A stretch of 64,000 nucleotides of DNA from Acanthamoeba lenticulata (lineage: Eukaryota; Discosea; Longamoebia; Acanthamoebidae): positions 62,001 to 126,000 of the forward strand of contig NAVB01000069.1 of assembly GCA_002179805.1 (NCBI GenBank), given 5' to 3'. Numbering within the stretch: the stretch's first letter is position 1; every line of letters begins with the position of its first letter. Below, in pieces: positions 54,960 to 64,000 of the stretch. The notes under the pieces were generated by a model. That model made no database searches, was not told the origin of the DNA, and worked only from the letters and a program-made list of their open reading frames with translations. Both the position numbers and the translations under genes were made by a program.

Positions 54960-55830
54960 TCAGCGACCGCCAGAGTCCGCGCCCTGGCCCGCCGGGAACA
55001 GCTCCGAGTCCAGGAAGTTGGTGAGGGCCTCTTGCAGCTGCCTCTCGCGTGCGTCATTGATCTCTTTCTCCTGCGCCACGGCCGTGAGACATGGGAACAA
55101 AGCACACGTACGCGGACGGTGGTGGGGTAGCCGACGCCCTCGCGGATCACGACCTCGGTGAGAGGCGGCGCTCCTTCTTCCATGAACCGCGTGATGAACT
55201 GGTCGTGGTCCCACCTGTAGAGCATTACAACCGCCACCACCGCCACCTGTGACGGACTGCAGAACGCGAGGAAGGAGGCTGGGGACGCACTGGCCGCTCG
55301 AGTAGTCGAGCTCGTAGGCCGCCGCACCAGCTTCTCCTGAGGCTCCAGACTCAAGAGCGATCGTCATTTGCGTCGTTCGGGCTGTGTAGAGTGAGTAAAA
55401 GCATTGGCGATTGCGCAGCACAAGGCGACACTCCGTGCAGCCATCAGCCTACGCCGTGGTTTAACGTCAGTCCGAGCAAGAGTTAGAAAAGAGAAAAGTG
55501 GAGGCGTAGAGCACACCTGGATCGTGGGGATGCGATGACGAAGGTGCAGGGCGACTGAGCGGCAGTTGATGACCTCAGCAATGCCAGTGGTCACCGGACC
55601 CTCGACGAGGATCGTGCAGTTGTGGCAGCCCTCTATGAAAACATGTAAGGAAGATGCATCAATAAAAGTGGTAAGACAGGCCGGACCGCACCAACGATGA
55701 GCTTTGTGGCGCGCCCCGTCAGGGTGAGGTGGCAGTCGCGGCAGTTGCTGATGCACGTCGCCGCGCCACCAGCGTCTATCACCCGCGTGCCGCCCTCTTC
55801 ATTTTCCTGCCGAGATAACAAGTTAAGCAT
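54960..55830 (-). CDS. C-CAP/cofactor C-like (beta-helix) protein
   Basis: ATG at 55830 gives MLNLLSRQENEEGGTRVID. The next exons read AATCISNCRDCHLTLTGRA, GCHNCTILVEGPVTTGIAE, VINCRSVALHLRHRIPTIQ and TTQMTIALESGASGEAGAA. These are repeated N/C-C rungs of the CARP beta-helix found in CAP and tubulin cofactor C. After a short Tyr/Asp segment come RWDHDQFITRFMEEGAPPL and EVVIREGVGYPTT. A final helical exon, EKEINDARERQLQEALTNF, ends at a stop at 54960. It is too short for full CAP (no adenylyl-cyclase-binding coiled coil or WH2), so it is a stand-alone C-CAP protein, perhaps regulating actin or tubulin. Exon joins in the C-terminal third are approximate. Confidence 0.72.
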
Positions 55831-55936
55831 GGGCGCATGGTTGTGGGCCGGCACGCACCACTCGCGTAATCGATCGGCGGGCAAACAGTGCGTGCATCCT
55901 CAACTTCAGGAAGTGTTTGTTAATAATGCAAAAAGT

Positions 55937-56007
55937 TGCCAGGACCGGGAATTGAACCCGGGTTGTTGGTACCACAAACCAATGTACTACCACTATACTA
56001 TCCCAGC
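55937..56007 (-). tRNA. tRNA-His (GTG), minus-strand copy
   Basis: 71-nt cloverleaf identical to the plus-strand copy at 56269. Acceptor GCTGGGA/TCCTGGC, discriminator A. Anticodon loop TTGTGGT gives GTG. T-arm CCGGG-TTCAATT-CCCGG. No encoded G-1; in eukaryotes this base is added by Thg1. A downstream T5 run serves as terminator. Confidence 0.96.
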
Positions 56008-56020
56008 TTGGTTGTCGACA

Positions 56021-56255
56021 TGTGCTCCAAAAGATTGATAATTGGACCAGCTCTTCATTATTTTCCATTACAAAAAACCTAAAATATAACGATAATATAT
56101 TGGCTAAAATTGTGACAATATGAACAATTAATAATAATTTAAGTAATAATGGTTTTAATGATAATGTGGGCAACAATATAGTAGTGACAATTTTGTTGTG
56201 TTAGTTTTTGGCCAGTTTAATTACGAATTTTTAAACAATTCCTATGAGCCTGTCG
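56021..56255. other. AT-rich spacer between tRNA-His copies
   Basis: 235 bp, strongly AT-rich, no reading frame of note. It forms the loop of the inverted repeat and contains the shared 5' flanks of both tRNA genes. Confidence 0.6.
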
Positions 56256-56268
56256 TGTCGACAACCAA

Positions 56269-56339
56269 GCTGGGATAGTATAGTGGTAGTACATTGGTTT
56301 GTGGTACCAACAACCCGGGTTCAATTCCCGGTCCTGGCA
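56269..56339 (+). tRNA. tRNA-His (GTG), plus-strand copy
   Basis: Same 71-nt sequence as the minus copy; anticodon GTG. It is followed at 56341 by CTTTTTTG, a Pol III terminator that lies only about 35 bp before the start codon of the dehydrogenase gene. Confidence 0.96.
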
Positions 56340-56378
56340 ACTTTTTTGTATTATGAACAAGTCAGCGCTTCTTTTGTT

Positions 56379-57408
56379 ATGTTAACGATGGACCGAGTGA
56401 CCAAGCGTGTGGCTGTGGTGACGGGCGGCAACAAAGGCATCGGTCAGGGCGTGTGCAAGGAATTGGCGAAGCTGCCGGGCTATGTTACCATTCTGACCAG
56501 CAGAAACGAGGCAAGTGGGCAAGCTGCCGTAGAAGCGCTCAGTACCCACCCTCTTTAATTCAATCTTGTGGCGGGTTGCGCGGTTTACTTAATGTGCTGA
56601 TGCGGCACTCAGAGGGAGACCCCAGCACAGGGGAGCTCGAATACCACCAACTTGACGTAGCCAGCGATGAGAGCGTGGAGCGGTTCAAGAACTATGTGGA
56701 GCGCAAGTACGGCCGTGTTGACGTGCTAGTCAATAACGCAGGTGCCTCCTTCAACCGCATGCGGGGTGGGTCCCTTGAGTAGATCTGCTCAGGTGTACAT
56801 TCCATACAGGCAACCTTGTCGAAGGCTCCACGCTCACAATTCCCATCAGTGGCTTCCAGTCAATGCTCGATGTTCACGTCACGGGCACGCTACGCACGAC
56901 TCAAGCCTTCTTGCCCTTAATGAAGAAACACGGCTTTGGTCGCATTATCAACCTCTCCTCGGGCGCTGGCCAGCTGGGTGTACGAAGCCCAGCCCCCTTA
57001 GTTTGCCGACAAACTGCACTAACCGGCCACACGCGACAGACGCTGGGCCAGTTCGCCACGATGAGCGGCTACGCAGTCGCCAAGCTGGGCGTCGACGCCA
57101 TCACCCTCTTGAGCGCTGCAGAGGTGAAGCCCGAAGAGGACATCCTCATCAACGCGATCCTTCCGGGCTTCGTTCGGACGGACATGAGCAAGCAGGTCGT
57201 CCCGGAGGACTTGCCTCAACAGGTGCGTCGCGCGCCCGCGTCAAGTTGCCAACCACTCGAATGTTGACACGCACATACACACAAACAGTTGGGCATGCGC
57301 TGGCGAGCGCCTGAAGAAGTGGGCCAGGACGTGGTGCATCTCGTCAAGAAAGGACCCGACGGACCACGCGGAAAGCTCCTCTTCCTGGGCGAGGAGCAAC
57401 CCATGTGA
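56379..57408 (+). CDS. Short-chain dehydrogenase/reductase (carbonyl reductase-like)
   Basis: ATG 56379 or 56388 (MDRVTKRVAVVTGGNKGIG) gives the classical SDR cofactor motif TGGNKGIG. Exons continue GDPSTGELEYHQLDVASDE, RKYGRVDVLVNNAG, NLVEGSTLTIPISGFQSML, TTQAFLPLMKKHGFGRIIN, LSSGAGQLG, GYAVAKLGVDAITLL with the YxxxK catalytic pair, INAILPGFVRTDMSK and, at the end, EVGQDVVHLVKKG to a stop at 57408. About 270 residues; the Ser/Tyr/Lys triad is intact. The GNKGIG and NNAG spacing is that of carbonyl reductase 1-type enzymes (NADPH-dependent); the substrate is unknown. The 5' UTR must be extremely short because the Pol III terminator of tRNA-His ends near 56347. Confidence 0.9.
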
Positions 57409-57486
57409 CCTCCCTTCACCTCTTCAAAGTGGGCAACGACGACGCACAAAAAGAGGCAAAGCGCGTTGTGCCCGCCGCCAAAGAGC

Positions 57487-58293
57487 TCACGGTTGCTGTT
57501 GTTCGATGTGCGCCAGAAGCCGCTGGAGGCGCGCGCGCACCATCTGCGTCTGCATCTTGGTAATCTCAAAGTCCATCTTGGCGTCGTAGCTGTGGCCCTC
57601 GAACGGCAGCACGGGCGGGATCAACTTGATTTGCTCTCGCAGCGTCGTGTGGATCTCCTGTGGCGTAAGTTGTGTCGTATCAACATCACCACACGATTGC
57701 ATCACACTTGCGCACGCGACCAAGAGGGCCTGCGCGAGGAAGCTGAGAAGAGCGCCACGTCACGTACGTTGGTGGTGGCGAGGAAGGTGTCGATGTGCGA
57801 GCTTAGTCGCTCGCGGGCCTCTTCCGTCGCCTCTAGTCGGGCAAGTTCGGTAGTTGTCTGTGCCGCGATCTCCAGCAGCTCGATCACCTTCTGCACTTGC
57901 ACACACGAGCCCTTTGGGTGAGGAGGCACGCGCTGCAAGATCGCAGCACGGGCGGTGGGGTACGTTTTCGGCTTGCTGGAGGGCGCTCAGGGCGCTGGAA
58001 GTAAGATCACTTGCTTGCACTCGCCCCATGAGCGCGTCAAGAGTGCCGCCGAGGTTTGAGTCGTTTGTCTGACTGCCCAACAAATCGGCCATCACATCCT
58101 CGTCATCGTCGTCGGCAGAACCCTCATCTTCATCTTCCTCTTCATCTTCGCCGCCCAAATTATCTTCTTCCTCCTCTTCTTTGGCTTTGCTGTCATCTTC
58201 CTCCTCCATTGGACCAACTGCCGACTCTGTGGACTCACCAAACAGCTCGTCCGTCAAGGTGGGGCCACTGTGTATTTCGTCCATCTGTGACAT
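57487..58293 (-). CDS. MED11: Mediator subunit 11-like protein with acidic N-terminal extension
   Basis: ATG 58293 gives MSQMDEIHSGPTLTDELFG. A Glu/Asp-dominated stretch follows to about residue 75, then TLDALMGRVQASDLTSSAL. The conserved part begins KVIELLEIAAQTTTELARL, EEARERLSSHIDTFLATTN, and continues LTPQEIHTTLREQIKLIPP, VLPFEGHSYDAKMDFEITK, MQMVRARLQRLLAHIEQ. This follows the MED11 pattern of two helices around an HEGSSY-like loop (here FEGHSY) and a terminal RxxxARxxLxxI helix. MED11 joins MED22 in the Mediator head. Known MED11 proteins lack such an acidic extension. Stop at 57487. Confidence 0.7.
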
Positions 58294-58344
58294 CTAAATA
58301 ATAAAATGAATAGTTTTTGTTTTTGTTTTGCGCCTCTCCGCCAC

Positions 58345-61300
58345 ATCAAGAAGAGAAGCCATAGATCTCCACCGCGACCGCCTCGAAAAACTTGGATGAG
58401 CCATTGAGGGGCTCGTTTCGGAAGGTCTCGCAGTACTCAGAAGAGCCGTGCCACAGCTCGCTGTGAGCATAGGCTGCGAATTAGTGCGGATCATCAAGGA
58501 GAAGGAATCTCGCTACACAACTTGTACCTGTCCAGCCAGATGGCGCTTCCTCCTCCGCCACCGATCATGATGTCCTTCTCATTGCCAATCATGAAGAGGT
58601 CCTTGTTCGCGGTTGTCCACCCAAACTTCCTGTTGATGGTACAATCAAACGCCTCCAATGTTGGTGCTCGACCTGTGTTGTAGCGTTGTTGTTGCGTGTT
58701 GTTGTGTACCGAATGTGCGGGTGGAGGGTGAAGAGGAAGCACTCGCCGGAGCCGTAGAATTTGGGCGACTGCTTCCAGCCGTCGGTCAAATAGGCCCCGA
58801 ATATCTGCAGCATTGATGAGAGCATTAGTTATAAGCTACAATCCGTAAGAATGAAGATAAGTGGAGGACCAACCTTGCCCTGCTTGGTCTTGATGATGAA
58901 GAGGTGGGGCGCCGACTTCTTGCACTGGCGGTAGATGGACAAGATGGAGAACCCGTCCTTGGACGAAGAGAAGTGGCGCACCGGGTGCTTGACCCGATAC
59001 CGCGAGGGCAGCCACTGCCACAGCACTTCGAACTGTTCCTGCGAGATCACCAGCGACGAGTGCTTGATGTGGGGTGCGTAGGAGATCGAGAGCATGGACT
59101 CGGGCAGCGTCGCCAGCTGCGGGTTGGCCTCCTTGGCCTTGGCCTCGGCCAGCACAACTTGCCCCGGGGTGAGCTCAACCAACTGAGTGGCGAGCTCAGT
59201 CTGGGGAGCACCCGCGGCCTGTTCCATCGAATGAACACAAGCGCAAGCAAAGTGGCACGACAATCTGGGCTGGGCCGTACGCCAAACAAAAACGAGTCGT
59301 CGATATCCTGCTCCATGTTGCGGAAGGCAATCGCCCGGAGCCGTCGCATGAAGTCCTGGCCTGGACCGACCAAGGGTCAGCTGCGGCTCCTCAAATCGCT
59401 GCGAAAGAAGGGAGAAGGAGCGGACAAGTACCGTTTTCAGCAAGCAGGAGGTCCTCCTCATTGGCCTGGAGGATGCGCAGCGTCACCTGGTAAAGCACTG
59501 TTACGCCCTCGGCCAGCATGTTGTCCACGACCTTGAACACCGTCTGTGTACACATGAAAGCCGGTGCACAGAGTCAGTCGGGTGCCAGCTGCGAGCTCAG
59601 CGAGAGGCAAAGGACACGCACCAAGTGCGGGAGCACGCCCACGAAGAGGCGATCGATCCACTGCTGCAGCTCTTTCTCCAGATCGCGCCCAACCAGTGCC
59701 TCCCGGCACGGACCGTTGACATCTGGTCCCATGTGTTCGGGTGTTGTGCCCTCGTTAAGCTCGTGCTATGGCCTTCAAGGGATCTGGGGAGGTGCGCACG
59801 TTTGTGGAGGCGCGGCAGGTATTGGGGCAAGAAGCTGTTGAGGAGAGTGCACATGGTGATCTCCACTTCCTGTTTCGTCCGGTTGAGGAGGCGCAGCTTC
59901 TGGCCGCTTCCGTCGGTCGAGTTGTCTGTCCCAAGACAACGGCCCGCGTGAGACCAAATCGAGCACAAAAGGAGAGCTTGCGGGGGTACCAAGCTGCTGC
60001 TGTTGTGGTTGCGAAGGCTGGCCCTCTTGCTGGGGCCCCGGGGCCGGAATGGACTTGGCCATGATCGTCACCAGGGTGAAGTACACCACGGGTTCCGACA
60101 TGTAGTGGAGCAGCAGAAACACTGGTAAGGTATGAGATCCGTAGGGAGGTCAGCAAGCAAGCTCGCTAGCGATTGCATATGGAAGTTGGGAGCTGAGTGG
60201 GCGATATCGAACCCAAGTCGGGCAGGCACGGCGCGTAGTCCCACTCGGGATTCTGAACAGCGAACACGGTGAGCAGGCGCTTGGCGGCGGTGACGCCCTC
60301 GCCATTGAGCCAGTGGCTCACCGAGAACAGCCGCCCGCCAAAGTTGGGAATCCTGCGGAAGGAGGAAGGGGCAAGAAGGCCCAACGGGCGTGTCGTGTTG
60401 TGTCAGACCTAGGCTAACCTAAGCTCCTCCACGAGCTCGGCGCCCCAGCACGGCGTACCGTGAAAACGAGATGGGAACCTCCAATGTGGACAAAATGCTC
60501 GTGGATGCCACTGAAGCCGTCGCGGATTCACCGCCTTCTTGTGCATCCTTGACGGTCTCGCCGCTCTGGCGCAGTTGTTGTTGTTGCTGTTGCTGCTCGG
60601 CCTTGGCCTGTTCCTCACGGGCCAGCTGGCGCCGCCCCTCATCGGTGATGTACACGTTTTGAAGAGCTTCCTCGTACAGGGCCGGCGTCCTTCGCATCTG
60701 CGCCAGCGCCTCGGCCATCAACGGCCACAGCTGCCAGTGGCAAATGGCGCCAGGAAAAGGTCCTTTAGCCTCAGTCCAGCTTCCTCATCAAGCCACAAGC
60801 AAAGAGGCAGATGATGAGTACGAGAGTGCGGTGGCTCGGGGCGATGCCCTGTCGGATCAGGTTCCGGAACTGCTCGCGGATGAGACGCCCTGGCTCTCGG
60901 CCACTGAACAGCATGCCCTCCCAGAGTTGCTGAAACTCCAGCGCGTGAGTCCAACCGCCGGCTCTCCTTTCATCCCGTTGGGGTGATGGACAGAACGGAC
61001 CTCGAGACGGGCCGAATCTTCGGGGTAAAGCAGACTCGCTTTTGGCGCGCTCATGTAGCCGCGCTGATGCAGGTCCCACAATCTGGTACAGGAGATTCAA
61101 ATGAAGGTCAGACGCAACGCCACGATAGGTTTTTTGGAGAAGAGGAGAGGGACGCACTTTCGCAGCTCGCGCAAACTGATCATCGGATGAGCGTCGTGCG
61201 CGTCGTCATCGATATCCTCATCGTTTCCGAGAAGCATCTCGCGCCGGTATTGCACTTTGGCCGTCAGGGCCCTGTGTCGTCTCGTGGTCTCGCTGTCGAT

Positions 61301-62598
61301 TTGTTCAGCCTCCTGCGCTCGGTTCGTTCCCCCGCCGGCGTTTAGAAGAATATCACAAGTACCCAAACGAGGGGAAGGCAGGCCACAATACCTCATCATG
61401 CTCTGGCCAGTCCTCTTCTTCATCTTCTTCTTCGTGTTTCATCTGCTCCATCATCTTGTCTCGTTCCCAGTCGACTCCATCGGCCTTGCGCTCGATAAGC
61501 GAAAAGTACACCTGCCAGAAGACCTCTTCGTCCACATCGGCCGGAACCAGGTCGTGCCTGAGCTTCTGCAGATCTGGGACTGTGCATATGGACGTGAGCC
61601 AAGCGAGAATCAAGGCCAATGAGGAGAGTTGGAGCGTACCCAAGGCGAGCATGGCGGTGACGTGCCGGGCCTGTTTATCCGAGAGTTTGTACGAAGCTTG
61701 GTCCCTGACCATTTCTTCGATGAGGTGACAAAAGGGTTAGAAGATCTAGGTGGTTAGACGGTGGACGGATGAACATACTGGCCGGCTGCGGGCCAGCAGA
61801 GGTGTCGACGGGGAAGTTGGTGAAGGTAGAAGGATGGTCGGTCACGTTCTGCACAAAGTCCACCAGCTCGGGGGTGATCGCGAGTTCCTGCTTCTCCTTC
61901 TCACTGGGAACTGTGGGCACATGGCTTTGTTCGTGAACACCTTGCCTAATCCCACCGGTCGAGGAAGTGACGTACGTGGCACTACCTCTTCCTCCTCCGC
62001 GAGCGGTTGAACAATGTAGGCTGCCGAAGAGGATACGGCATTGTAGAGGCCGGACAGAGTGGACTCAGCCAAGCCAAGGCCGGCACTGCGGGAACAACGG
62101 GTAAGGGAGGTTTTAAACTAAAGCTGGGATGACGTTGTATGTACTTGAGCGCAGGCACTTCTTTAGCCGCGTTCGCAAGGCCGCCAAAGCCCAGCCAACT
62201 CCAGCCTGGTTGTGGCAGCCACCCAACATCGATCGCTGTCAGCGCTGAGAAGCCTAATAACTGTGGCGACCGTACGCACCGGATGAAGTCGCGCTTGCAG
62301 AGCGCGGCCGAGTCTCAGTTTTAGGGGAAGTCGTTGGAGATGGAGCAGGTTTGGGTTGTGACTTTTCCTCATCTGCAGCTACCGTGGCTCCTGCCTTTTC
62401 GTCAACAGGAGCCTTCTTTTTCCTGACAGGTACAGCAAACATTTGTCCTCCAATGGTTGTCCACAAGACGCCATCACCTTCACCCTCCATTTGCGCTTGG
62501 ATGACCTTGCGCACCAGGGGAGGAGGTTTCCAGATTATCTTTTGATTTTCCTTTATTTTGACCCTTTTCTTAGAGTTGTCTGCAGAAACGGTGCCCAT
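58345..62598 (-). CDS. Predicted BSD-TBC-TLDc fusion protein (TBC1D24-like C-terminal half)
   Basis: ATG 62598 gives MGTVSADNSKKRVKIKENQ and a basic linker. A BSD domain follows: ELAITPELVDFVQNVTDHP, STFTNFPVD, LSDKQARHVTAMLAL, VPDLQKLRHDLVPADVDEE, VFWQVYFSLIERK. An acidic stretch (EEEDEEEDWPEHDE) ends at a donor GTATTG; splicing to GAGGCTGAAC keeps frame into EAEQIDSETTRRHRALTAK and the TBC part. That part reads LREQFRNLIRQGI-like, RTLVWPLMAEAL, RIPNFGGRLFSVSHWLNGE, YAPCLPDLVSVFLLLHYMS and MRRLRAIAFRNMEQD. The TLDc domain is complete: ISYAPHIKHSSLVISQEQF, KHPVRHFSSSKDGFSILSI, FGAYLTDGWKQSPKFYGSG, CFLFTLHPHI, SAIWLDRYKL and VAVEIYGFSS, stop 58345. The TBC part lacks a clear Arg/Gln finger, as in TBC1D24. 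If the intron at about 61315-61400 is wrong, BSD and TBC-TLDc are two adjacent genes. Confidence 0.72.
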
Positions 62599-62654
62599 TT
62601 CCTTCTTGCGGCCATCCCGAGCTATCGCTCGACGTTGGCTTCATTCCGTTGAAC
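62599..62654. promoter_or_regulatory. 56-bp divergent promoter
   Basis: Divergent start codons at 62598 (minus) and 62655 (plus) are only 56 bp apart, so promoters of the two genes must overlap each other or the coding regions. No TATA box is apparent. Confidence 0.45.
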
Positions 62655-63777
62655 ATGAGTGACTGTGCGCCGTTCACCCCAGAACAGATCGCCGCGTATG
62701 AAAGAGACGGCTATCTCATTATTCCCTCTCTCTTTGACGCAGAGGAAATTGATGTTCTTACCAAGGTACTGTCCTGTGCTCAGCCCTGATCTTGCATGTT
62801 GGTTGTTGCCGACTCGCCCCACACAGGCGCTGAACGACGATGAGTCGGTTGTGGCTCATGCCTTCCAGCTGAGTGACGGGCAAGGAAGAGCCAGCAAACT
62901 GTCGCTGTGGAACCACCCTGGAAGCGGTACGTATGGTGCCCTGGCAAGAAAGGACGCGTTTTAACAAGCACCCACATAGACGTCACCGGTCTCATTGCTC
63001 GATGCGACAAAGTGGTGAACCGAGTTGAGCAACTGCTCGGAGGAGAGGTGTATCATTACCACACGAAGCTTATGATGAAGGAAGCCTGGACTGGAGGCAG
63101 CCATGTGTGGTACTGTTCGCAAGCCTGTCAGTTCTTCACTTGTGACCTTGCTCACTGGCTGAACTCTAGGCACCAGGACTATGGCTACTGGTACCAGAAC
63201 GGGTTCCTTTATCCTCACTTCGCCACAGCCTTCATCGCGCTCGACCCGAGCACGAAAGTGAACGGCTGCTTGCAGGTTGGAGCTTTTCCTCTTCTTGCGT
63301 TTGAGCCGGACTGACACTCTTCGCCATGCAGGTGCTTCGCGGATCGCACAGGATGGGACGCGTTGATCACATTAGGGTTGGTGGACAGACTGCCGCTGAT
63401 CCCGAACGAGTGGCTGAGGCGGCCAAGGTGATGGAGCTTGTCCATGTGGAACTCCAGCCCGGCGACACCCTCTTCTTCCACGGAAACTTGCTCCACAAGA
63501 GCGACCAGAACAACTCCCCTCTCCGTCGCTATGCGTTCCTCGTGGCGTACGTTTTCTTCACGGCCTCGGCACGATGAAAGTGTTGATGGCTTCCTTCACG
63601 TTCAGGTACAACAAGGCGGACAACACAAGCAACAAGCCTCACCACCATCCGCTGTACACGAAGCTCGAGAAAGTGCGCGACAGCGAGATCAAGCTCTGCA
63701 CCTCGAAAGAGATGAAGGGGAAGGACTTCATGGACCCGGCCAAAGATGAGACCATCAAGGCTCACGATTATCACTGA
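62655..63777 (+). CDS. Phytanoyl-CoA dioxygenase (PhyH) family Fe(II)/2-oxoglutarate enzyme
   Basis: ATG 62655 ([37 protein letters not shown]), the usual PhyH entry. Then [51 protein letters not shown], and the iron motif formed across a splice as VWHQDYGYW (HxD). It goes on with [54 protein letters not shown] with the distal iron His, and [19 protein letters not shown], stop 63777. The set of HxD...H and an RYAF-type Arg for 2-oxoglutarate is complete. About 290 residues, closest in style to bacterial/ectoine-hydroxylase-like PhyH proteins rather than peroxisomal PHYH, since no peroxisomal signal is seen at AHDYH. Confidence 0.9.
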
Positions 63778-63807
63778 GAGCAGACTTTACACCAGAAAAC
63801 CACTTGA

Positions 63808-64000
63808 TCATGCTCTTTTGCCCTCACGTAGCGAGTCAATAAGACGCTTCCAGTCCTCGAACGTCGAGTTTTGGTTGAGAGACTCGGCCTTGAAGCCGTT
63901 GATGATGAAGGTTGGCGTCTGGTAGACCTGGTTGATCGTGCCGTAGTGTATCTCGCCGCTAACGATGCCGGGAATCACATCACTGCCCGACACACGACGA
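63808..64000 (-). CDS. Thioredoxin-fold (DsbA-like) protein, 3' fragment
   Basis: Incomplete at the window edge. The last exon, in frame on the minus strand, gives SGSDVIPGIVSGEIHYGTI, YQTPTFIINGFKAES, FEDWKRLIDSLREGKRA, stop at 63808. The TPTFxING motif with a cis-Pro before a beta strand followed by a charged helix is the C-terminal part of thioredoxin-like/DsbA-type oxidoreductases. The CxxC region, if present, lies outside the window. Confidence 0.6.
   Translation of the reverse strand, partial: RRVSGSDVIPGIVSGEIHYGTINQVYQTPTFIINGFKAESLNQNSTFEDWKRLIDSLREGKRA

Larger units (their letters stand above)
55921..56355. repeat. Inverted repeat containing two tRNA-His genes
   Basis: Arms 55936-56020 and 56256-56340 are exact reverse complements (85 bp). 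They extend outward with one indel and a few mismatches through the T5/T6 terminators (to about 55921 and 56355). The 235-bp spacer is AT-rich with no gene. The arms match beyond the tRNAs, including a GTCGAC flank, so the duplication included at least 13 bp of 5' flank. Confidence 0.95.

Noticed and set aside
54895..55130. Plus-strand frames opposite the C-CAP gene
   Set aside because: Shadows of the minus-strand coding exons; no motifs.
61097..61423. Separate start for the TBC-TLDc gene at the MMRYCGL frame
   Set aside because: This ATG pair overlaps the end of the BSD exon and its following residues are not conserved; splicing from the BSD exon gives a better in-frame continuation. It stays possible and is noted in the fusion finding.

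Overview
The window looks like nuclear DNA of a free-living amoebozoan, and Acanthamoeba fits best. Exons are GC-rich and tightly packed. Most genes are broken by many short introns (roughly 50-110 nt) with GTACG/GTGCG-type donors, and intergenic gaps are often under 200 bp on alternating strands. The gene families (ATG8, NUP214, MED11, RTCA, TBC/TLDc, P450, GT61) are eukaryotic, and four tRNA genes are of eukaryotic nuclear type. No bacterial operon, CRISPR array or prophage was seen. The species call is an inference; gene models were spliced by eye from reading frames and family conservation.

0-15 kb: STE20-family kinase (+), ATG8 (-), secreted DUF2237 protein (-), NUDT15/MTH1-type nudix hydrolase (-), enolase-phosphatase E1 of methionine salvage (-), a 7-kb NUP214/CAN-type FG nucleoporin (+) and a TesB/4HBT_3-like thioesterase (+).

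15-30 kb: a divergent pair of small, apparently paralogous proline-rich proteins sharing one promoter; a D-threonine aldolase/D-serine dehydratase-type enzyme (-) 67 bp from a mitochondrial-type DUF6787 protein (+); a 6.4-kb CLU-TPR gene (+); a cytochrome P450 (-); a small unknown protein (-); a DUF3605 protein (-); and tRNA-Asn.

29-32.4 kb: an AT-rich island between tRNA-Asn and tRNA-Phe. It carries a 43-bp minisatellite, a Mutator-like transposase-related gene with a SAP-like tail, and a perfect 17-bp-arm palindrome at its 5' side. It is the clearest accessory segment.

32.4-50 kb: a FtsX/MacB-type permease (+, about 6.8 kb); a LOV-SAM-PB1 protein with the photoactive-cysteine motif (+); a dual-specificity phosphatase (-); an intronless CUE-PB1 protein (+); and a large OB-fold/zinc-ribbon protein resembling the DNA-repair scaffold SPIDR (+). 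Two PB1 proteins about 1.3 kb apart, one behind a blue-light sensor and one behind a ubiquitin-binding CUE domain, are the most interesting functional idea here.

50-64 kb: GT61-type glycosyltransferase (+), RNA 3'-phosphate cyclase (+), C-CAP/cofactor-C-like protein (-), two tRNA-His genes as a near-perfect inverted repeat, a short-chain dehydrogenase (+), MED11-like Mediator subunit (-), a predicted BSD-TBC-TLDc fusion (-), a PhyH-type dioxygenase (+) and the 3' end of a thioredoxin-fold gene (-) running off the edge. Apart from the possible LOV/CUE PB1 pair, neighbours do not form obvious pathways, as is normal for a compact amoebal genome.
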